Assembly (NCBI RefSeq): GCF_025244865.1
Contig: NZ_CP104272.1
Span: forward strand, 992,001 to 1,056,000
Direction of reading: 5' to 3'
Source of the DNA: Arthrobacter sp. zg-Y1110
GTDB lineage: Bacteria > Actinomycetota > Actinomycetes > Actinomycetales > Micrococcaceae
Length of the DNA: 64,000 bases
The notes beneath the pieces are model-generated. The model was not told where the DNA came from. It worked only from the letters and a program-made list of their open reading frames with translations, and made no database searches. How positions within the stretch are numbered: the stretch's first letter is position 1; the number at the start of each line of letters is the position of its first letter. Below are positions 1-8,742 of this stretch, in pieces. The position numbers and the translations under genes are program-made.

Positions 1-41
1 ACGGAAGCCGCTCATTGCCTGAGCGAAAGGAAACCGAAGAG

Positions 42-998
42 ATGGCCGCACCGCGCTCCGTCACTGTCCGGACCCCCGGCAAGATCAATGTGTCCCTGAA
101 GGTGGGACCGCTGCGTCCGGACGGTTACCACAGCGTGGCCAGCGTCTACCTTGCGGTGTCCCTCTTCGAGGAGGTCACGGCCACGGCGCTGGAAACCGAC
201 GGGATCCGGTTGACGCTCAGCGATCCCGACGGCCGCCTTCCGCAGGGGGGCATACCCCTGGACGGGGACAACCTGGCCGCCCGTGCCGCCCGGGCCGTGG
301 CTTCCCGGATCGGCAGGGAGCATCCCGGAGTCCACCTGCACATCACCAAGCGGGTGCCGGTGGCAGGCGGAATGGGAGGCGGCTCTGCGGACGCCGCCGC
401 CGCATTGGTCGCCTGCAATGAGCTGTGGAACGCGGGCCTGTCTCCGGCTGACTTGGCCGGCCTGGCTGCCGGACTCGGGGCCGATGTACCGTTTGCCCTG
501 CTCGGCGGTGCTGCTGCCGGGCTCGGCGTGGGGGACCGGCTCACCCCGGTACCGGCACCGCACCGGCTGCACTGGGTCCTCGTCCCGGCACCTTACGGGC
601 TTTCCACCCCGCAGGTCTACGCCGCCGTCGACCGCCTCCGCACGGGAACCGACGTCGCCGAGCCCACCGAAGCTGACCCGGCGATCCTCGCCGCCCTCGC
701 CGCCGGGAACACTGCCGCGCTGGCAGGCGTTCTAGAGAATGACCTGCAGCCGGCGGCATTGGAGCTTGCACCCGAACTTGGGACCGTTCTTGAAGCGGGG
801 ACCCGGCTCGGCGCCCTCGCCGGCATGGTTTCCGGTTCCGGCCCCACCCTGGCCTTCCTGGCCGCGGATGAAGCAGCTGCGACCGCCCTGGCCGCCGCAC
901 TGCGCACCGAAGGCCACTCGGCCCTGGCCGTTTACGGGCCGGCCGACGGCGCCGTGACGGCTGCCGACACCACCGCACCTCAGACGCACAGAAAGTAG
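42..998 (+). CDS. ispE: 4-diphosphocytidyl-2-C-methyl-D-erythritol kinase IspE
   Basis: GHMP-family kinase of the MEP pathway that phosphorylates CDP-ME in the cytoplasm. The N-terminus carries the IspE signature PGKINVSLKV, and the glycine-rich ATP loop PVAGGMGGGSADAAAAL lies near residues 105-122. Its 318 residues are normal for actinobacterial IspE. I chose the ATG at 42, which follows GAAAGGA at 25-31, over an in-frame TTG at 15. The stop is six bases before the next start, so it probably forms an operon with the ABC-F gene, as is usual in Actinobacteria. Position at the head of the glmU-prs-rplY-pth block supports the call. Confident. Confidence 0.95.
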   Translation: MAAPRSVTVRTPGKINVSLKVGPLRPDGYHSVASVYLAVSLFEEVTATALETDGIRLTLSDPDGRLPQGGIPLDGDNLAARAARAVASRIGREHPGVHLHITKRVPVAGGMGGGSADAAAALVACNELWNAGLSPADLAGLAAGLGADVPFALLGGAAAGLGVGDRLTPVPAPHRLHWVLVPAPYGLSTPQVYAAVDRLRTGTDVAEPTEADPAILAALAAGNTAALAGVLENDLQPAALELAPELGTVLEAGTRLGALAGMVSGSGPTLAFLAADEAAATALAAALRTEGHSALAVYGPADGAVTAADTTAPQTHRK

Positions 999-1004
999 TA
1001 CCGA

Positions 1005-2900
1005 TTGGCACACCTGCTTGGTGCTGAAAACCTCAGCATTTCCTTTGGCACGCGCACCATCCTGGACGGCGTTTCGCTCGGCCTCGAGGAAGGCGACCGG
1101 ATCGGCATGGTCGGCCGCAACGGCGACGGCAAGTCGACCCTGATGAGCCTGCTGGCCGAACGGCAGACCCCCGACGACGGCCGCGTGACCCGCCGCCGTG
1201 ATGTCACCGTGGGCTACCTGGACCAGACGGACGTACTGGACGGGGACCTGACCGTCGGCCAGGCCATCGTCGGCGACGCGGCGGACTACGAATGGGCGTC
1301 CAACGCACGGATCCGTGACGTGATGAGCGGCCTGGTGCAGGAAGTGGACTGGAACGCGCAGGTCTCCTCCCTGTCCGGCGGGCAGAAGCGCCGCGTGGCG
1401 CTGGCCAAGCTGCTCACCGGCGACGACGACGTCATCATGCTGGACGAGCCCACCAACCACCTCGACGTCGAAGGCGTGGCCTGGCTGGCCCGGCACCTGA
1501 AGCAGCGCTGGCGGCCCTCCGACGGGGGCCTGCTGGTGGTCACCCACGACCGCTGGTTCCTGGACGAAATCTGCACCCGGACCTGGGAAGTCCACGACGC
1601 GATGGTGGATCCGTTCGACGGCGGGTACGCCGCCTACGTGCTGGCCCGCGCCGAGCGTGACCGGATGGCCTCCGTGGTGGAAGGCAAGCGCCAGCAGCTG
1701 GTCAAGAAGGAACTGGCCTGGCTGCGCCGCGGCGCCCCGGCCCGGACCGCCAAGCCCAAGTTCCGCATCGAGGCCGCGAACAACCTGATTGCGGACGTCC
1801 CCGAACCCCGCGACACGCTGTCCCTGAACAAGATGGCCACCGCCCGCCTGGGCAAGGACGTCCTGGACCTGGAGAACGTCTCCCTGACGCTCGGGGATAC
1901 CGACCTGTTCCGCAACATCACCCTGCGCCTGGCCCCGGGGGAGCGGCTGGGCCTGGTGGGTGTCAACGGTGCCGGCAAGACCACCCTGCTGCGCCTGCTC
2001 AACGGCGACATCGAGCCTACGTCGGGCCGGCTGAAGCGCGGCAAGACGGTCCAGACCGCCGTCCTGTCGCAGGAGGTCCGGGAACTGGATGAGGTAGCGG
2101 ACCAGCGCGTCATCGAGGTCATTGAAAACGAGAAGCGGGTCTTCAACGTGGGCGGCCGCGAACTGTCCGCCGGCCAGCTGGTCGAGCAGCTGGGCTTCAG
2201 CGCCCAGCGCCAGTGGACACCGGTGCGCGAGCTCTCCGGCGGCGAACGGCGCCGGCTGCAGCTGCTGCGCCTGCTGGTGGGTGAACCGAATGTGCTGATG
2301 CTCGACGAGCCGACCAATGACCTGGACACCGACACGCTGGCTGCCGTCGAGGACGTGCTGGACGGCTGGCCCGGCACGCTCGTGGTCGTCTCCCACGACC
2401 GGTACCTGCTGGAACGCGTCACCGACCACCAGATGGCGCTGCTCGGCGACGGCAAGCTGCGCGGCCTGCCCGGCGGCGTGGACCAGTACCTGGAACTGCG
2501 CGGCGAAGCCCTGGCCGCCAATTCCTCGGCGTCCACTGCTGCCCGCGGCTCCTCTCAGGCGGCCCGCGCCGCTGCGGCCGGCGCCACGCGTCCCGGCGGC
2601 TCTTCCGCGGCTGCTTCAGCCGGCGCCCAGGGCGGAACGACGACGGCGCTGGCCGGCTCCGGTGCGTCCGAAGCTGAAAAGCGGGCGGCCAAGAAGGACC
2701 TCACCCGGATCGAACGGCAGCTGAGCAAGCTCACCGCACAGGCCGAAAAGATCAACGCGCAGATGAACGACGCGACCCAGAAGGCCGGCGGCGCGGACTT
2801 TGAACTCATCGGCGAGCTCAACGCCAAGCTGCAGGCCGTGGCGGCCGAGCAGGAGGAGCTGGAAATCCAGTGGCTCGAGGCTTCGGAGATCCTCGAGTAG
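1005..2900 (+). CDS. ABC-F family ATPase (duplicated ABC domains)
   Basis: Cytosolic ABC-F protein without membrane segments. Two nucleotide-binding domains are visible: Walker A GRNGDGKST near residue 37, signature LSGGQKRR near 123 and Walker B VIMLDEPTNHLD near 143; then GVNGAGKTT near 320, LSGGERRR near 411 and VLMLDEPTNDLD near 429. The C-terminal part is an Ala/Ser-rich linker (about 505-555) followed by a charged coiled coil (about 560-631), which resembles Uup more than EttA. ABC-F proteins act on ribosomes or, for Uup-like members, on DNA or ribosome-linked processes; which applies here cannot be read from sequence. It starts at TTG 1005, directly after ispE. The TTG start is the only one that keeps the N-terminal strand of domain 1. 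Confidence 0.93.
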   Translation: MAHLLGAENLSISFGTRTILDGVSLGLEEGDRIGMVGRNGDGKSTLMSLLAERQTPDDGRVTRRRDVTVGYLDQTDVLDGDLTVGQAIVGDAADYEWASNARIRDVMSGLVQEVDWNAQVSSLSGGQKRRVALAKLLTGDDDVIMLDEPTNHLDVEGVAWLARHLKQRWRPSDGGLLVVTHDRWFLDEICTRTWEVHDAMVDPFDGGYAAYVLARAERDRMASVVEGKRQQLVKKELAWLRRGAPARTAKPKFRIEAANNLIADVPEPRDTLSLNKMATARLGKDVLDLENVSLTLGDTDLFRNITLRLAPGERLGLVGVNGAGKTTLLRLLNGDIEPTSGRLKRGKTVQTAVLSQEVRELDEVADQRVIEVIENEKRVFNVGGRELSAGQLVEQLGFSAQRQWTPVRELSGGERRRLQLLRLLVGEPNVLMLDEPTNDLDTDTLAAVEDVLDGWPGTLVVVSHDRYLLERVTDHQMALLGDGKLRGLPGGVDQYLELRGEALAANSSASTAARGSSQAARAAAAGATRPGGSSAAASAGAQGGTTTALAGSGASEAEKRAAKKDLTRIERQLSKLTAQAEKINAQMNDATQKAGGADFELIGELNAKLQAVAAEQEELEIQWLEASEILE

Positions 2901-2923
2901 GAACCGCTGCCCTGAGGCGGCAG

Positions 2924-4012
2924 CTAGCCCAGCAGCCGCGGCAGGATGTAGGTGCTCAGCAGCGGCGAGAGATCGGTGCGTTCCGCGGCGGCCGCGGGTG
3001 CCGCCCACAGCAGTTCCTCGATCTCCGCCGCGGCGGCGGGCTGCGGACCGTCTGCGGGGAGGGTCCAGGCATACAGGCCGGCGTCAATGAAGGTGTTTTC
3101 CTCATTCGCCGCCGGACCGTACCAGCGGCCCAGATCCTCGAGATCGGCGGCTGCTACGGAAAGTCCGAGTTCCTCGCCCACCTCCCGGGCTGCTGCTTCC
3201 GCAAAGCTTTCCCCGGGCTCGAGCTTTCCGCCGGGCTGCATGAAGCGCGAGGTGCCCCGCTTGCGCACCAGGAGGATCCGGCCGGCGTCGTCGGTGACCA
3301 GGACCGCGGAAAGCCGAAGGACGGTCGGGGCCTGCCCGCCGTAGCCGGCCTCCGGCACAGCGGTGCCGGCGGGCAGGTGGGGCATGTGGGAAAGCCGGGG
3401 ATCCTTCTGCAGGCCGGCGAGGCCGTTCCAGGAAAGGTTCACCAGATGCGCGGCCACGGTGGCCTTATCCGGGGTCCGGGTGTCCAGCCACCACTGGCCG
3501 GTCATGGCCACCATGCCCACCAGCATCTGCGCATACATCCCGCCCACCTCGGCGCTCAGGCCGCGGCTGCCGAACTCCTTGGACAGGATGTGCTCCACAT
3601 GGCGGGTGATCCGGGACAGCAGGGTGGAAAACGTCCCCTCCGGCTGCGACGGCGGCGCATCACGGGTAAGGATCCGGAAACCGTCGGTGTAGTTCTCGAT
3701 GTAGTCCAGCAAGGCGTAGGCGGCCCGTTCGAGCAGCACCCGGGGGCCGGCGTCGGCGCTGAGTGACTCGGTCATCACTTCCAGCAGGCGGCGGAACTCA
3801 ATGTCCACCACCTCCGTGTAGAGGCCTTCCTTGGATCCGAAATGCTCGTAGACGACCGGTTTGGAAACACCCGCCGCGGCGGCAATTTCCTCGATGGTCG
3901 CGCCGTCGAGGCCGCGCAGGGCAAACAGCCCGCGTGCCACCTCGATCAGCTGGGCGCGGCGCTGGACGCCGGTCATACGCAGGCGTGTACCGCCGGCGGA
4001 AGTCTTTACCAC
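2924..4012 (-). CDS. TetR-type regulator fused to a Nudix hydrolase domain
   Basis: A 362-residue two-domain protein. Residues about 14-215 form a TetR/AcrR repressor: helix-turn-helix [20 protein letters not shown], then an all-helical ligand domain ending in the usual actinobacterial tail [13 protein letters not shown]. Residues about 230-362 form a Nudix hydrolase with a perfect Nudix box ([14 protein letters not shown] followed by REVGEELGL). Nudix enzymes hydrolyse nucleoside diphosphate derivatives; the substrate cannot be inferred. The junction falls where a stand-alone TetR would normally stop, which looks like stop-codon loss between two adjacent genes. A GTG at 4012 starts the longest form; ATG at 3976 would also leave both domains whole. 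It is convergent with the ABC-F gene. Confidence 0.85.
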   Translation of the reverse strand: MVKTSAGGTRLRMTGVQRRAQLIEVARGLFALRGLDGATIEEIAAAAGVSKPVVYEHFGSKEGLYTEVVDIEFRRLLEVMTESLSADAGPRVLLERAAYALLDYIENYTDGFRILTRDAPPSQPEGTFSTLLSRITRHVEHILSKEFGSRGLSAEVGGMYAQMLVGMVAMTGQWWLDTRTPDKATVAAHLVNLSWNGLAGLQKDPRLSHMPHLPAGTAVPEAGYGGQAPTVLRLSAVLVTDDAGRILLVRKRGTSRFMQPGGKLEPGESFAEAAAREVGEELGLSVAAADLEDLGRWYGPAANEENTFIDAGLYAWTLPADGPQPAAAAEIEELLWAAPAAAAERTDLSPLLSTYILPRLLG

Positions 4013-4139
4013 CGGACCAGTCTACCCACGCACCGCTGCCTGCTCGGCGGCAACGCCGCGCCTGCGGGACTCAACTCGCGAACGCATCGGCTCCCATGGC
4101 AGACTAAACTCTTGTGTGCGCGGCTAGCCGTGCACATGA

Positions 4140-4211
4140 TCCGCCCTGGTGTAATGGCAGCACCCCGGCCTTTGGAGCCGTGGAGTATAGGTTCGAATCC
4201 TATGGGCGGAA
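4140..4211 (+). tRNA. tRNA-Gln (UUG)
   Basis: Cloverleaf read by eye. Acceptor TCCGCCC (4140-4146) pairs with GGGCGGA (4204-4210), and the discriminator A is at 4211. The anticodon loop CTTTGGA gives anticodon TTG at 4172-4174, and the T-arm is ATAGG-TTCGAAT-CCTAT (4187-4203). The first pair of the anticodon stem is a C-U mismatch. CCA is not encoded. A possible -10 TAAACT lies at 4105-4110. Its place just upstream of glmU is common in Arthrobacter relatives. Confidence 0.93.
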
Positions 4212-4287
4212 CGCTGTGCGGTGGACCTGTGACGGGCTGCCGCGGAGCCGATATACGCCGGCCGTACCACCGAGGAGCGCCATTTTC

Positions 4288-5799
4288 GTGACCACCAACG
4301 ATGTCCGAACCAATGAGGCTTCCGCCGGCGCTTTGTCCGCGGTGATTGTCCTCGCCGCCGGCGCCGGAACGCGGATGAAGTCCCGGACCCCGAAAATCCT
4401 GCACCCCGTGGGCGGCATCTCGATGCTCGGCCATGCACTCGCCGCAGCCTCCGAGCTGCACCCCCGCTTCCTGGCCGTCGTGGTGCGCCACGAGCGGGAC
4501 CTCGTCGCCGGGCATGCCGCCGAACAGGCGCCCGGGGCCGTCATCGTCGACCAGGACGAGGTTCCCGGCACCGGCCGCGCGGTCCAGGTGGCACTCTCGG
4601 CCTTGGACGCCGTCGCCCGGCTCGAAGGCACCGTCGTGGTCACCTACGGGGACACCCCGCTGCTTGAAGCGCAGACACTTCGCAATTTGGTGGCCGTCCA
4701 CGAAACGGACGGCAACGCCGTGACCGTCCTGACCGCGCGGCTTGCGGACCCGACGGGCTACGGACGGGTCCTGCGGGCAGCAGACGGAACCGTGACCGGC
4801 ATCGTCGAGCACAAGGACGCCACCGACGAGCAGCGTGCCGTAAACGAGATCAACTCCGGCATCTATGCCTTCGACGCCGCGGTGCTCCGCAGCGCGCTCG
4901 AATCGGTGACCACCTCCAACTCGCAGGGGGAAATGTACCTGACCGACGTCCTGGGCATCGCCCGCGCGGCGGGCGGACGCATCAGCGCCGTTGTCACCGA
5001 CGACACCTGGCAGGTGGAGGGCGCCAATGACCGCGTCCAGCTCGCTGCCCTCAACGCAGAACACAACCGGCGCAACCTGGATCGGTGGATGCGCGCCGGT
5101 GTCACGGTCGTTGATCCGGCCACCACCTGGATCGACTCCACAGTGACTCTCGCTGAAGACGTCACGGTGCTGCCGGGCACGCAGCTGCACGGTTCCACCA
5201 GCGTCGCCCGGGACGCCGTCGTCGGACCGGATACCACGCTGACCAACGTGTCCGTGGGCGAGGGAGCTTCAGTGGTGCGGACCCACGGCAGCGATGCCGT
5301 ACTGGGTGCCGGAACCAGTGTGGGACCGTTCGCGTACCTGCGCCCCGGAACGGTGCTGGGCGCGAAGGGCAAGATCGGAACCTTCGTGGAGACCAAGAAC
5401 GCCGACATCGGCGCCGGGTCCAAGGTTCCCCACCTTTCCTATGTGGGGGATGCCACCATCGGCGAGCAGTCGAACATCGGTGCAGCCTCCGTTTTCGTGA
5501 ACTACGACGGCGTAAACAAGCACCATACGACCATCGGTTCGCACGTGCGCATGGGCAGCGACAACATGTACGTGGCACCCGTCACGGTGGGCGACGGAGC
5601 GTACAGTGGAGCCGGAACGGTGATCCGCAAGGATGTCCCCGCCGGTGCCCTGGCGATCAATGTGGCGCCTCAGCGCAACCTCGACGGCTGGGTGCTGGAT
5701 AAGCGCCCCGGTACGGCCGCCGCTGCAGCCGCCGCGGCTTCCACCACCAACACTTCTTCCTCCGAAACTGATTCCCCCACGCGAGAAAGCGATCATTAA
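4288..5799 (+). CDS. glmU: bifunctional UDP-GlcNAc pyrophosphorylase / GlcN-1-P acetyltransferase GlmU
   Basis: Makes UDP-N-acetylglucosamine for peptidoglycan and other glycans, in the cytoplasm. The N-terminal uridylyltransferase domain carries LAAGAGTRMKS near residues 22-32. The C-terminal half is a left-handed beta-helix with hexapeptide repeats and the acetyltransferase signature around YLRPGTVLGAKGKIG and VGDATIGEQSNIG. The 503 residues include an Ala/Ser/Thr-rich tail typical of actinobacterial GlmU. Start GTG 4288 follows GAGGAG at 4272-4277; the longer open frame upstream runs through the tRNA and is not coding. The stop overlaps the prs start by one base (TAATG), so translation is coupled. 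Confidence 0.96.
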   Translation: MTTNDVRTNEASAGALSAVIVLAAGAGTRMKSRTPKILHPVGGISMLGHALAAASELHPRFLAVVVRHERDLVAGHAAEQAPGAVIVDQDEVPGTGRAVQVALSALDAVARLEGTVVVTYGDTPLLEAQTLRNLVAVHETDGNAVTVLTARLADPTGYGRVLRAADGTVTGIVEHKDATDEQRAVNEINSGIYAFDAAVLRSALESVTTSNSQGEMYLTDVLGIARAAGGRISAVVTDDTWQVEGANDRVQLAALNAEHNRRNLDRWMRAGVTVVDPATTWIDSTVTLAEDVTVLPGTQLHGSTSVARDAVVGPDTTLTNVSVGEGASVVRTHGSDAVLGAGTSVGPFAYLRPGTVLGAKGKIGTFVETKNADIGAGSKVPHLSYVGDATIGEQSNIGAASVFVNYDGVNKHHTTIGSHVRMGSDNMYVAPVTVGDGAYSGAGTVIRKDVPAGALAINVAPQRNLDGWVLDKRPGTAAAAAAAASTTNTSSSETDSPTRESDH

Positions 5800-6782
5800 T
5801 GAGCAGCGAGATCACCGCACAAGGTGAAAAGAAGCTTGTCCTTGCCACTGGCCGGGCACACCCGGAGCTGGCGGAGGAGATTGCACGCTGTCTTGACACC
5901 GACCTGCTCCCGCTGGCGTCCTATGACTTCGCGAACGGCGAGATCTACGTCCGTCCCGGTGAGAGTGTCCGCGGCACCGACGCCTTCGTGATCCAGGCGC
6001 ATCCGGCCCCGATGAACAACTGGCTGATGGAACAGCTGATCACCGTGGATGCGTTGAAGCGGGCTTCTGCCAAGCGCATCACCGTGGTCTCCCCGTTCTA
6101 CCCGTACGCACGGCAGGACAAGAAGGGCCGCGGCCGCGAACCCATCTCGGCACGCCTGATCGCGGACCTGTACAAGACCGCCGGCGCAGACCGCATCATG
6201 AGCGTGGACCTGCACACCTCCCAGATCCAGGGCTTCTTCGACGGTCCCGTGGACCACCTGATGGCCATCCCGCTGCTGGCCGACTACATCCGCACCCGTG
6301 TGGATGTCTCCAACGTCACCGTGGTGTCTCCGGACACCGGCCGCGTCCGCGTTGCCGAGCAGTGGGCCGAGCGCCTGGGCGGCGCGCCGCTTGCCTTCGT
6401 GCACAAGAGCCGCGACCTCACCGTCCCGAACCAGGCCGTGTCCAAGCAGGTCGTGGGCCAGGTTGAAGGGCGCACCTGCGTGCTGATCGATGACATGATC
6501 GACACCGGCGGCACCATTGCCGGCGCTGTCCGCGTGCTCAAGGAAGCCGGTGCCAAGGACGTCATCATCGCCGCCACGCACGCAGTGTTCTCCGACCCGG
6601 CCGCGCGGACCCTGGCAGAATCCGGTGCCCGCGAGGTAGTTGTCACCAACACCCTGCCGATTCCGGCCGCCAAGCGTTTTGACCAGCTGACGGTGCTCTC
6701 GATTGCCCCGCTGATTGCCCGGGCCATCAAGGAAGTCTTCGAGGACGGATCCGTCACGAGCCTCTTCGACGGCAAGGCCTAG
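5799..6782 (+). CDS. prs: ribose-phosphate pyrophosphokinase (PRPP synthetase)
   Basis: Transfers pyrophosphate from ATP to ribose 5-phosphate to give PRPP for nucleotide, histidine and tryptophan synthesis. Family marks: the N-terminal flexible-loop region PYARQDKKGRGREPIS near residue 105, DLHTSQIQGFFDGPVDHL near 137-154, and the PRPP-binding loop VLIDDMIDTGGT near 228-239. Its 327 residues are full length. ATG 5799 overlaps the glmU stop, so glmU-prs are translationally coupled. A strong hairpin follows the gene. Confidence 0.97.
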   Translation: MSSEITAQGEKKLVLATGRAHPELAEEIARCLDTDLLPLASYDFANGEIYVRPGESVRGTDAFVIQAHPAPMNNWLMEQLITVDALKRASAKRITVVSPFYPYARQDKKGRGREPISARLIADLYKTAGADRIMSVDLHTSQIQGFFDGPVDHLMAIPLLADYIRTRVDVSNVTVVSPDTGRVRVAEQWAERLGGAPLAFVHKSRDLTVPNQAVSKQVVGQVEGRTCVLIDDMIDTGGTIAGAVRVLKEAGAKDVIIAATHAVFSDPAARTLAESGAREVVVTNTLPIPAAKRFDQLTVLSIAPLIARAIKEVFEDGSVTSLFDGKA

Positions 6783-6806
6783 CACTTACAGCACCGGTGA
6801 ACCCAA

Positions 6807-6849
6807 CCGCCCGCCCGGACCGCACCTCAAGTGCCGTTCGGGCGGGCGG
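6807..6849 (+). terminator. GC-rich hairpin downstream of prs
   Basis: Fourteen-base arms, CCGCCCGCCCGGAC (6807-6820) and GTTCGGGCGGGCGG (6836-6849), pair with one G-U over a 15-base loop. There is no run of T after it, so it may be a weak intrinsic terminator or an RNA-stabilising structure. It separates prs from rplY, which probably has its own promoter (a candidate extended -10 TGGTAGCAT lies at 6858-6866). Confidence 0.6.
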
Positions 6850-7037
6850 ACTTGTGCTGGTAGCATTGAGACCGATGCCTAGGCGAGGGAGCGGCCCGGA
6901 GAACTCCGGACGAACTCCGTTATCGACGGTGGCTGGCAACTTCTGATCGTACAAAGGACCGTTATCCGGTCCGTACGGTGCACTGTTCCGAAACCGGCGC
7001 CTGAGGCAACCACGGAACACCACTTACAGGAGTAGCA

Positions 7038-7646
7038 ATGTCTGAGCAGAAGCTCGCAGGAACCGTCCGCACCGAGTTCGGCAAGGGTGCAGCCCGCAAG
7101 GCCCGCGTCGCAGGCCAGATCCCGGCAGTCATCTACGGCCACGGCGCCGATGTTATGCACATCCTGCTGCCGGCCAAGGCCACCACGCTGGCCGTCCGCA
7201 CCTCCAACGCCCTGCTGGAAATCGATGTCGACGGCGAGTCGCACCTGGCCCTGGCCCGCGACATCCAGCGCGATCCGATCAAGCAGATCATCGAGCACAT
7301 CGACCTCCTGACCGTCCGCAAGGGTGAAAAGGTCGAGGTTGAGGTCAACGTGCACGTTGAAGGCGAACTGGCTGCCGGCGATTCCGTCTACAACCAGGAA
7401 GCCAACACCGTCCTGGTTGCCGCAGACGCCACCGACCTGCCGGAAACCATCGTGGTCAGCATCGAAGGCCGCAAGGCCGGCGAGCACATCTACGCCTCCG
7501 ACCTCGTCCTGCCTGCCGGCGTCGAGCTCCTGCTGGATCCCGAGACCATGATCATCAACATCTCCGAGCCCACCGTTCAGGACCTGGGCGCTCCGTCCGA
7601 CGAGCAGGTTGCTGTTGCAGCTGCTGAAGTCGGCGCTGAAGCGTAA
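7038..7646 (+). CDS. rplY: large ribosomal subunit protein bL25 (Ctc/TL5 form)
   Basis: Binds 5S rRNA in the 50S subunit. The N-terminal L25 domain (residues about 1-95) has the typical opening LAGTVRTEFGKGAARKARV and GQIPAVIYGHG. The C-terminal TL5/Ctc beta domain runs from about 96 to 185, followed by an acidic Ala/Glu-rich tail. Its 202 residues fit the long Ctc form of Gram-positives. ATG 7038 is preceded by AGGAG (7028-7032). A 190-base leader between the prs hairpin and the start suggests independent expression. Confidence 0.95.
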   Translation: MSEQKLAGTVRTEFGKGAARKARVAGQIPAVIYGHGADVMHILLPAKATTLAVRTSNALLEIDVDGESHLALARDIQRDPIKQIIEHIDLLTVRKGEKVEVEVNVHVEGELAAGDSVYNQEANTVLVAADATDLPETIVVSIEGRKAGEHIYASDLVLPAGVELLLDPETMIINISEPTVQDLGAPSDEQVAVAAAEVGAEA

Positions 7647-7712
7647 CCCACTTCCGGGGTCTGCTCCCCGTAACGGAGCCGTCCGGTTCTTAGTGAAGGA
7701 GCAGTACCCGTA

Positions 7713-8300
7713 GTGAACAGCAACACCTGGCTTGTAGCCGGGCTCGGAAACCCCGGGCCCGGCTACAGCCGTAACCGGCACAATATCGGCCAGATGGTCC
7801 TCGACGAGCTGGCCTCCCGGATGGGCGGAAAGTTCAAGACCCACCGGTCGCACGCGTCCATTGTCGAAGGACGCCTCGGCATCGGCGGTCCGCGCGTAGT
7901 GCTGGCCAAGCCGCTGACCTATATGAACCTGTCCGGCGGCCCGGTTTCCTCCCTGGCGCGGTTCTTCGATATCGACCCCGGACACGTGGTGGCGGTGCAT
8001 GACGAGATCGACATCCCCTTCAACACCGTGAAGCTCAAGCTCGGCGGGGGAGAAGGCGGACACAACGGTCTCCGGGACATCAGCAAGGCCCTGGGCACCA
8101 AGGACTACCTCCGTGTGAGGGTAGGCGTCGGACGCCCGCCCGGGCGCATGGACACCGCGGATTACGTGCTCAAGGATTTCTCCGGTACCGAGGCCAAGGA
8201 GCTTCCGTTCCTCGTCGACGACGCCGCCGATGCCGTGGAGCTCCTCCTGTCCGAGGGCCTTACCACCGCTCAGCAGAAATTTCACGCCGCAGGCGCCTGA
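7713..8300 (+). CDS. pth: peptidyl-tRNA hydrolase
   Basis: Releases peptides from prematurely dissociated peptidyl-tRNA. The family core is intact: LGNPGPGYSRNRHNIG with catalytic His23, KPLTYMNLSGGPV, and VHDEIDIPF with Asp97, then LGGGEGGHNGLRDI. Its 195 residues are normal. Start GTG 7713 follows GAAGGAG (7695-7701). It is the last of the conserved housekeeping block. In many Actinobacteria mfd lies close by, whereas here mfd is 55 kb further on. Confidence 0.96.
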   Translation: MNSNTWLVAGLGNPGPGYSRNRHNIGQMVLDELASRMGGKFKTHRSHASIVEGRLGIGGPRVVLAKPLTYMNLSGGPVSSLARFFDIDPGHVVAVHDEIDIPFNTVKLKLGGGEGGHNGLRDISKALGTKDYLRVRVGVGRPPGRMDTADYVLKDFSGTEAKELPFLVDDAADAVELLLSEGLTTAQQKFHAAGA

Positions 8301-8742
8301 CCTCAGAGCTAGGTAGCAGCGGGGCAGAATGGAGTAGTTTTCCAGCGTCCCGAATGCCGGGTGACCATTGTTTCGGTTCGGTTACCGGGCCTAAAATGGA
8401 ATCAGCCTCAAGGGCTCCCAAAGCGGGGCCGACGTCGGGAGGCCTCCGAGACTGGGCCACCCCCATCCCGGCGTCGGTCCCTTATTCTTCCGAATTATTC
8501 TTTCGAATTTCCGCCCAGTCAGACATGTCCGCCCCAGCCTGATGTTCCAGGGCCCAGTTTTCATGGCCCAGTTCCACGCCTGCTCGACGCGTTCAGCGCG
8601 GGCGCGTCCAAATACATGTATTTGTATCTAGACGCCGCCTGCGCACGCGCGTAAGCTCCATTCCACTGAGCGGTTGCTACCGATAGCCGCGGCATCCGGC
8701 ATCCGGATCCGTGCAGGCGTTGTGGGGGGCGTGGGCTGGCTG
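8301..8742. other. long non-coding spacer between pth and the LuxR cluster
   Basis: About 440 bases without a convincing gene. It is more AT-rich in patches than its surroundings (for example around 8485-8510 and 8609-8630) and contains a perfect 16-base palindrome at 8609-8624. Probably holds the promoter and operator region of the first large LuxR gene. No clear -35/-10 pair was found. Confidence 0.5.
8609..8624. promoter_or_regulatory. perfect 16-bp AT-rich palindrome, putative operator
   Basis: CAAATACATGTATTTG is a perfect inverted repeat standing in an otherwise GC-rich spacer, 119 bases before the chosen start of the first STAND-LuxR gene. Size and symmetry fit a dimeric regulator site. 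Which protein binds it is unknown; the neighbouring LuxR proteins or a TetR/GntR-type protein elsewhere are possible. Confidence 0.45.

Noticed and set aside
732..2429. Long open frame on the minus strand antisense to ispE and the ABC-F gene
   Set aside because: Low-complexity shadow of a high-GC gene: no start signal, no family motifs, and the + strand holds a complete ABC-F protein.
4114..4287. N-terminal extension of GlmU
   Set aside because: The frame runs through the tRNA-Gln gene, and the true start GTG 4288 has its own ribosome binding site.
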